Position numbers and translations under genes: made by a program
Origin: Owenia fusiformis
Taxonomy: Eukaryota > Annelida > Polychaeta > Sabellida > Oweniidae
DNA: 64,000 nucleotides
Direction: 5' to 3'
Assembly: GCA_903813345.2 (NCBI GenBank)
Contig: CAIIXF020000010.1
Span: 60,001 to 124,000, forward strand
The notes under the pieces: generated by a model
Seen by the model: only the letters and a program-made list of their open reading frames with translations
What the model was told of the DNA's origin: nothing
Database searches by the model: none
Shown: in pieces, positions 58,681-64,000 of the stretch
Numbering within the stretch: position 1 is the stretch's first letter
How the letters are laid out: each line of letters begins with the position of its first letter

Positions 58681-59318
58681 ATAGTGAAATGAATGTAGAC
58701 TAGAATCAGTGCATTGAATATAATGACCTCTTTTTGACAAGCAGGCAAGTTATGTTAACTAATTGAATGGTAAATGATTTCTCAATTGATACTGAGATTT
58801 AACAAGAAAAAATAGGTGTCAAAATGTGTTTTGGGTTAAATATGTGTTTTTCGGAGAATTTTTTTTTTAAATTAAAAAAAAATTAGAAATTTTATTTCAG
58901 TAAATATAGTCTGGTTGACTATGGAAACATGAAAATAAATCAGTTTTGATCGATTTTGGTGATTTTGGGGAGGTTTAAGAGATTTCTCTTGTGGTTGGCA
59001 TATAGTGAAATGAATGTAGACTAGAATCAGTGCATTGAATATAATGACCTCTTTTTGACAAGCAGGCAAGTTATGTTAACTAATTGAATGGTAAATGATT
59101 TGTTAATTGATACTGAGAGTTAACAAGAAGAAATAGGTGTCATAATGTGTTTTGGGGTAAAAATGTTTTTTTGCAGAAAAAAATTAAACATTAATTTTTT
59201 TAGAAATTTTATTTTAGTAAAAACAGTCTGGCTACAGAGTATAAAAAGTGAAAATAAACCATTTTTGATCGATTTTGGGAAGCTTTTAGCGATTTCTCTT
59301 GTGGTTGGCATAATATGT
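58681..59318 (+). repeat. R unit, copies 2 and 3 in tandem
   Basis: Two 321-bp units starting ATAGTGAAATGAATGTAGAC at 58681 and about 59002, followed by the beginning of a third (TATAGTGGAATAAAT at 59318). They are more similar to each other than to copy 1. Confidence 0.88.
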
Positions 59319-59319
59319 A

Positions 59320-60029
59320 TAGTGGAATAAATAGTCAATTACCAATTCTTTTGCATTACTAATAGAGACAATATTTAGGTTTACTACTCAAATTAGCATT
59401 TCACCAAGAAAACAATATATTCTAATTCAATTTTATTCCGTACTACATTCTGTCATATTCCTTCAGTTATATTATTCACACTTTCGTAAAAGTAAAGAAA
59501 ATTAACCAAAAAGCATACTTTAATATATTCAAAACCTTTGCAAACACAATGACCAGTTTACTAAATAACACTATAAAATTGACATTGATACATACAATGT
59601 TATATATGGAAACATATTTTCAATTTTCAGTATCATCACCACAGGCTGTCATCAGCCATTTTGAACATTGGGGTATACCAGGTCGTTTTTACAAGTTTCA
59701 ATGTTCCATACAATTTATTACTAAAATGAAAAGCAGATTAAATGAACCAGCACAAATAATGACAATGTAAATCATGTTCCTGGTAGAAATTCGTCTCACA
59801 CCTTTTATGATCGAATATGATGTTACTGCAGAAGGCATGACCATTAGCTAATACATGTACATAGTATCTTTCTCTCACAGCTGACAACTAAGAACATGTT
59901 CATCTTTAGCATGAGCAGAAGATCATTCACTTGTGAGAGAATGCTGTATGCCAAATAGATACTGATGTTGTATCACGTTTGAATTTTGAAAAAATTGTCT
60001 CGATGATCTTTGCATTTAATTGACATTAG
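59320..60029. other. Intron or flank, no gene recognised
   Basis: AT-rich. An open frame after a possible acceptor at 59630 was considered and rejected for lack of support. Confidence 0.4.
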
Positions 60030-60352
60030 GTGATACCAATTCCAATGATGGATATTGTTGGTACAATCGAGAATTATATTATACTGGTTGTTGTACACTA
60101 TACTTGTATGTCAGAAATGTATTGTGCCATTTTAACTTTTGTAGCGTTGTACCTTCCCCATTGTTGAAAATATATCATATGATTTATCAATTATCTGTAG
60201 AGGTCCTGTTTGGATGTTGCGCCTCAATTGTATTTTCAAGGTTCTTTGTATTGTGTTCAACTGTTTCTTTTAAACTTTTTATAACGTTTGTCCATCTGGA
60301 TTTAGTACAGAAACTGCATACTGTTTTCTGTGTGATAGACCCCACTGTCTGA
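60030..60352 (+). CDS. Possible alternative 3' terminal exon, phase 1, with poly-A signal downstream
   Basis: An acceptor-like ATTGACATTAG precedes 60030. In phase 1 the frame reads DTNSNDGYCWYNRELYYTGC and stays open 107 codons to TGA at 60350-60352. It includes a hydrophobic stretch (VLFGCCASIVFSRFF) and many Cys codons. AATAAA occurs at 60429-60434. The phase would join the lectin exon in frame. No domain is recognised, the acceptor lacks a strong pyrimidine run, and the frame could be chance. Confidence 0.22.
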
Positions 60353-60428
60353 ACCATTGACTAACACGTCTATTTTGATAGGGAGATGATTGTGAGTGGT
60401 GATTATTGATTCTAGACCGTACTAGTTC

Positions 60429-60434
60429 AATAAA
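60429..60434 (+). terminator. Candidate polyadenylation signal AATAAA
   Basis: Canonical hexamer 77 bp after the stop of the 60030-60352 frame. AATAAA is common in AT-rich DNA, so this counts only together with that frame. Confidence 0.2.
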
Positions 60435-60871
60435 GTCAATCAAACCAGAAAAAGTACAATTATCGTAACACTAGATTGGCTGGCAGAGCTCCAACCTGGC
60501 ACAATGACAAGTTGACCACAACTATTTATGTGGTGATCAACACTGATTGTATTGTTTGAACTAGTTAAGGGATGGAGAATATTATTTTAATTAATTGTCT
60601 AATTAGTGCCTTTTGACACCTCGTCCACCATGTTAAATCTCATAAATCTTTTGTTATATATAAGGGAGTATTTTGATATAGGTCTCTTGCCTGCTCGTTA
60701 AAATATAAGTACTTTCACTTTCTAGAGGCTTTTATCATCATATGATTCTAGTCTATTACTTGTTTTTATGTTTTTTTATTTTAACTCAAAAAGTAATAGA
60801 GCGATATTGCTCATATTTGATATGTAAATACGAACCCGGCATCGTCTTTTTATTATTAGCTCACATGGTGA

Positions 60872-62520
60872 GCTTTTGCAATCACTCACTTGTCCGTCTG
60901 TCTGTCTGTCTGTCTGTCCGTCCGTCAACAATAGTGGCACGTTTTAAAACCTCTGTCGATAGGATTCCTGTTTTAAGTTATTTCTATTCAACATCAATAC
61001 AGAAAACTCCCCTATGACTCCTGGTTCAAAAGCTCGCCTAATTTCAAAATGGCCACCATTTTTGTCTCGCGAAATTCACTTTTGACCCATTTCCTAGCTT
61101 TACAAATAATTTCAGGTGTCCTACATTGTAAAAATCCATGTCAATGTAAAACTATGGCTGGTTTCGATCCCTATTTCTCAACCATTAATGCCATAGCCAG
61201 GATCCACCTCAAAAGATGCCAAGTGAAAATATTGTGAGTTCAGCGCCAATGTCTTAAACAATTCCTAATAACATTGATTTGTCCATCTGACTCGGGAAAT
61301 CCACTTTTCCGTCAACAACAGTGGCACGTTTTAAAACGCCATTTTAAAACGCCATTTTAGTTAACATTGATTTGTCCATCTGTCTCGCAAAATCCACTTT
61401 TGGACCATTTGCCTTAAACCCTCTGTCGATAGGATTCTCGTTTTAAGTTAATTTTGTTCAACATCAATACAAAAAATTCTCCTATGGCTCTTGGTTAAAA
61501 AGCTCACCTAATTTCAAAATGGTCTCCATTCTTGTTGCGAAATCCACTTTTCCGTCAACAACAGTGGCACGTTTTAAAACCTCTGTCGATAGGATTCCTG
61601 TTTTAAGTTATTTCTGTTCAACATCAATACAGAAAACTCCCCTATGACTCCTGGTTCAAAAGCTCGCCTATTTTTAAAATGGCCACCATTTTAGTCTCGT
61701 GAAATTCACTTTTGACCCATTTCCTAGCTTTACAAATAATTTCAAGTGTCCTACATTGTAAAAATCCATGTCAATATAAAGAGTAGATGTATGAAATAAT
61801 TTTGTTATGAAAAATCAGCAAAAAATTATATCCATTTTTTTATTTTCAGCCATTTTAGTTAACATTGATTTGTCCATCTGTCTCGCAAAATCCACTTTTG
61901 GACCATTTGCCTTAAACCCTCTGTCGATAGGATTTTGTTTAAAGATAATTTTGTTCAACATCAATACAAAAAACTCTCCTTAATGACTCTTGGTTAAAAA
62001 GCTCGCCTATTTTCAAATAGGCAAAATATTATATCCCTTTTTTTCAGCCATTTTAGTTAACATTGATTTGTCCATCTGTCTCGCGAAATCCTCTTTTGGA
62101 CCATTTGCCTCTGTTGATAGGATTCCAGTTTCAAGTTATTTTTGTTCAACATCAATACAAAAAACTCCCCTATGACTCCTGGTTCAAAAGGTTGCCTATT
62201 TTCAAAATGGTTGCCATTTTTGTCTCGCAAAATTCAATTTTGGCCAACTTCCTAGCTTTACAAATAATTTCAGGTGACCTGAATTGCAAAAGGCCATGTC
62301 ACTGTAAAAAGTAGTTGTATGAAATAATTTTGTTACAAATAATTGGCAAAAAAATTATATCTGTTTTTTTTCAGCCATTTTACTTAACATCGATTTGTCC
62401 ATCTGTCTCTTGGTCAGTCCAAAAAGTGGCAAGTGGCTTGAAATAATTTTGTTGCAAAAAATCAGCAAAAAATTATATTGTTTTTTCTGTCATTTTAGCC
62501 ATCTTTCACTTTTGAGCAAC
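60872..62520 (+). repeat. Tandem cluster of a dispersed invertebrate repeat (about five units)
   Basis: The phrase CTCTGT(C/T)GATAGGATT plus TTCAACATCAATACA recurs near 60955, 61425, 61585, 61920 and 62110. Shared linkers include TTAACATTGATTTGTCCATC, GTCTCGC.AAATCCACTTTT and AAAGCTCGCCTATTT. It opens with TCACATGGTGAGCTTTTGCA and a GTCTGTCTGTCTGTCC microsatellite. Open frames across it are artefacts. Confidence 0.9.
61147..61262 (+). repeat. Dispersed repeat C, copy 2
   Basis: Near-identical to 17991-18105. It lies here inside the first unit of the 60.9-62.5 kb cluster. Confidence 0.85.
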
Positions 62521-62529
62521 ACCGTGTGA

Positions 62530-63060
62530 GCCCAGTACCCACGGTACTATTTTATTTTTTAAGTTAATGGTTGTGCTTTGATTTTACGCTTAAAAAACGT
62601 TTATATCTACGTCAAAGTTATATTTAAGCATTTATTATCTCTTCAGTCGTATGAAAATTGAAAAATAATTTATGTTCACATATTGCGTTTTGGAGAGAGG
62701 TATAGGTTTAAAGTAAAATATTTTTCTAGAAATAACTAAACAGTCAATCTTTCTAATTTTCATATATTTATTAGTTATACATGTACATCAGTATATCTTT
62801 TGCCTAGATTTTTTCAAGAAAATCTGAATTGTAGACAAAAAGACGTCAACAATGAACTTCTACCTTAACATTGTAATCTTCATTTTATGACTAATACACT
62901 TCATTTTGACTATGGGGGTATTTGACCCACAATTTAACCCTTCCTTTTCTAGCAAAAATTGTACAATCTCCTCCATGTATTTTGTACATTTAGCAGCTGT
63001 GTTAATTATCTCTTATAATTTATTACTTATTTTGGAACAAATTTAATGACCAGCTACAAT
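62530..63060. other. Intron, no gene recognised
   Basis: AT-rich sequence with nothing recognisable. Confidence 0.45.
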
Positions 63061-63142
63061 TTCATTTCAGATAGCATTCATATCCAGGTGATATTTATAA
63101 GCATATTCATTTTATTAAACACATGTTATTTGTTATTTCCAG

Positions 63143-63232
63143 CTGCATGCAACTATTTTGGATGTAGTGTGATGTTAGCACTTGGAGTGCTCATAGTACC
63201 ATATACCTTGCTTTTCTTTCTTGTCATGATAT
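63143..63232 (+). CDS. Transmembrane exon D of the putative membrane protein
   Basis: Acceptor TTGTTATTTCCAG precedes; donor GTGAGT follows at 63233. The 90-bp exon encodes ACNYFGC, then SVMLALGVLIVPYTLLFFLV and MI, a single hydrophobic helix with a central Pro as in exons B and C. Both ends are phase 1, and the split codon from the lectin exon gives Ala. If spliced to 52881 the lectin domain would be followed within ten residues by this helix. The downstream exons lie beyond the window. No family recognised. Confidence 0.5.
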
Positions 63233-63270
63233 GTGAGTATAACTTTGAAATAAAGGGTATTTCTTAATAA

Positions 63271-63592
63271 ACAGGGTAGACCAAAAAACAATACACAAGT
63301 TTAAAGATGAATATTACATGTATATGATATATGATGAAGCATATGTCATGTATTATATATCATTTTGAAGATAAATCATTTCCTAACAATATGACACTAT
63401 CTGATTGGAAAACCCTTCTTTTCTTGTGGTGTTAGAGGTTACAATCTACACCAAGGTTGTCATGGGTGAAAAATTGCCCAATCAGCCAAATTAAACAGGG
63501 CTTGATTCACAGTGAATAATAAGATGGTCATTTGGACTTTCCACAACGAAACTGTCAGCTCTTCAAGAGTGTGATTTTGTTCACCCTGTCTC
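63271..63592. mobile_element. Possible 320-bp mariner-type MITE
   Basis: ACAGGGTAGACCAAAAAACA at the left and TGTGATTTTGTTCACCCTGT at the right are imperfect inverted ends of the ACAGGGTG type also seen at 34081 and 45812. The minus-strand open frame (63654-63460) crosses it and has no recognised domain. Confidence 0.45.
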
Positions 63593-63599
63593 TTGCTGT

Positions 63600-63965
63600 T
63601 ATCCCATCGAACAAGGTTCGGAGGGATATAGGGAACGCCAAAATGGCCACTCATTTAAAAATGGTGGCCATTTTAGTGCCGATTTTACAGTAGTTTAGGA
63701 ACAATATGTAAAACTGTTATAGCAATACGTTTTAAATGTAAAAAAATTATATAGGACATTAATAAAGCTAGAAATGTAGATATTACAGAAGCACATGGCA
63801 GCCATCTTAAAAAATTGCGGCCTTTACTCATTATTTTATGATTTTTGCTGTAACTCAAAAAGTAGTGGAGCGATTTTCATATTTGGTATGTGAATGCTAT
63901 AAGCATGGCACACTGTCTAATGATACTTTTTTTCGAAATTTGAAAAATGGCTGCCATTTTTTGCC
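63600..63965 (+). repeat. Dispersed repeat G, copy 2
   Basis: Direct copy of 53495-53965 (ATCGAACAAGGTTCGGAGGG, AAAGTAGTGGAGCGATTTTC). It may continue past the right edge of the window. Confidence 0.8.
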
Positions 63966-64000
63966 AAATACTTTGTTTGTAAAAATGCCAGCCATGGCTG

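Larger units (their letters stand above)
54300..58685. mobile_element. 4.4-kb giant palindrome (foldback element) with minisatellite core
   Basis: Left arm 54300-55740 and right arm 57215-58685 are near-identical inverted copies; examples are GTAGGAACAAGGGGT against CCCCTTGTTCCTAC and CAGACTATATGTATACTATT against its complement. Each arm contains two diverged direct repeats of about 365 bp, starting CATCTTACCTTGG at 54469 and 54833 and each holding GCAAATTAGCTAATTTGCAT-like and GACGTCATCAATC motifs. The element interrupts an R unit: R sequence stops at GTTGTCATA on the left and resumes at TATAGTGAAATG on the right. A 2-4 bp TA-rich target duplication is plausible. The layout (long arms, tandem-repeat core, no transposase) recalls the foldback class, such as Drosophila FB and sea-urchin TU elements. 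Confidence 0.88.

Noticed and set aside
59631-59770. Acceptor-like CAATTTTCAG with a 45-codon phase-1 frame to a stop
   Set aside because: No domain, no poly-A signal close by and no repeat partner; random open frames of this size are common here.
60742-62314. Several open frames of 60-90 codons at the right end
   Set aside because: They lie in tandem units of a dispersed repeat and recur with each unit (for example STSIQKTPL at the end of two of them).

Overview
This window is AT-rich animal nuclear DNA with spliced coding exons, very large introns and dense transposon debris. The C-type-lectin and arylsulfatase exons, the repeat families and the style of the mobile elements fit a marine invertebrate, perhaps an echinoderm or hemichordate. 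That placement is inference; nothing here fixes the species. No bacterial-type genes, rRNA, tRNA or CRISPR were seen.

Host genes are few. On the minus strand, 11384-11486 is the first coding exon of an arylsulfatase: a signal peptide followed by the hallmark start of the sulfatase fold. The rest of that gene must lie to the left of the window. On the plus strand, from about 29.4 kb to past the right edge, there appears to be one gene. It has three single-transmembrane exons (29472-29549, 33868-33978, 44125-44238), then a complete C-type lectin-like domain exon (52387-52881), then another transmembrane exon (63143-63232). All five exons begin and end in phase 1, so each is a symmetric, shuffle-ready module. 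Introns of 4-10 kb separate them and are packed with mobile elements.

Regions. 0-5.3 kb: a foldback element and a 3.1-kb terminal-inverted-repeat element holding a C/A-only satellite-like core. 5.8-11.2 kb: arrays of a 61-bp repeat in three blocks. 12-23.7 kb: two inverted copies of a 1.3-1.5 kb element, a 2.1-kb element built of ACCG-rich repeats, and small TIR elements with target duplications. 24-29 kb: a palindromic element and nested repeats. 33-35 kb: two hairpin elements, one carrying the 3' end of a mariner-type transposase. 35-43 kb: nested inverted repeats, a decayed multicopy ORF and a 5'-truncated non-LTR retrotransposon. 45.8-52.2 kb: a 6.4-kb element with about 2-kb inverted arms and an invertebrate multicopy ORF. 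54.3-58.7 kb: a 4.4-kb palindrome centred on a 21-bp minisatellite that reverses orientation. 60.9-62.5 kb: a dispersed repeat in tandem.

The main pattern is repeated, independent formation of long hairpin (foldback) DNA. At least seven separate long inverted-repeat structures lie in 64 kb. In two unrelated elements the inverted arms include a duplicated 3' end of the coding region, which points to a common mechanism. All repeat and identity statements were made by eye, without alignment software.
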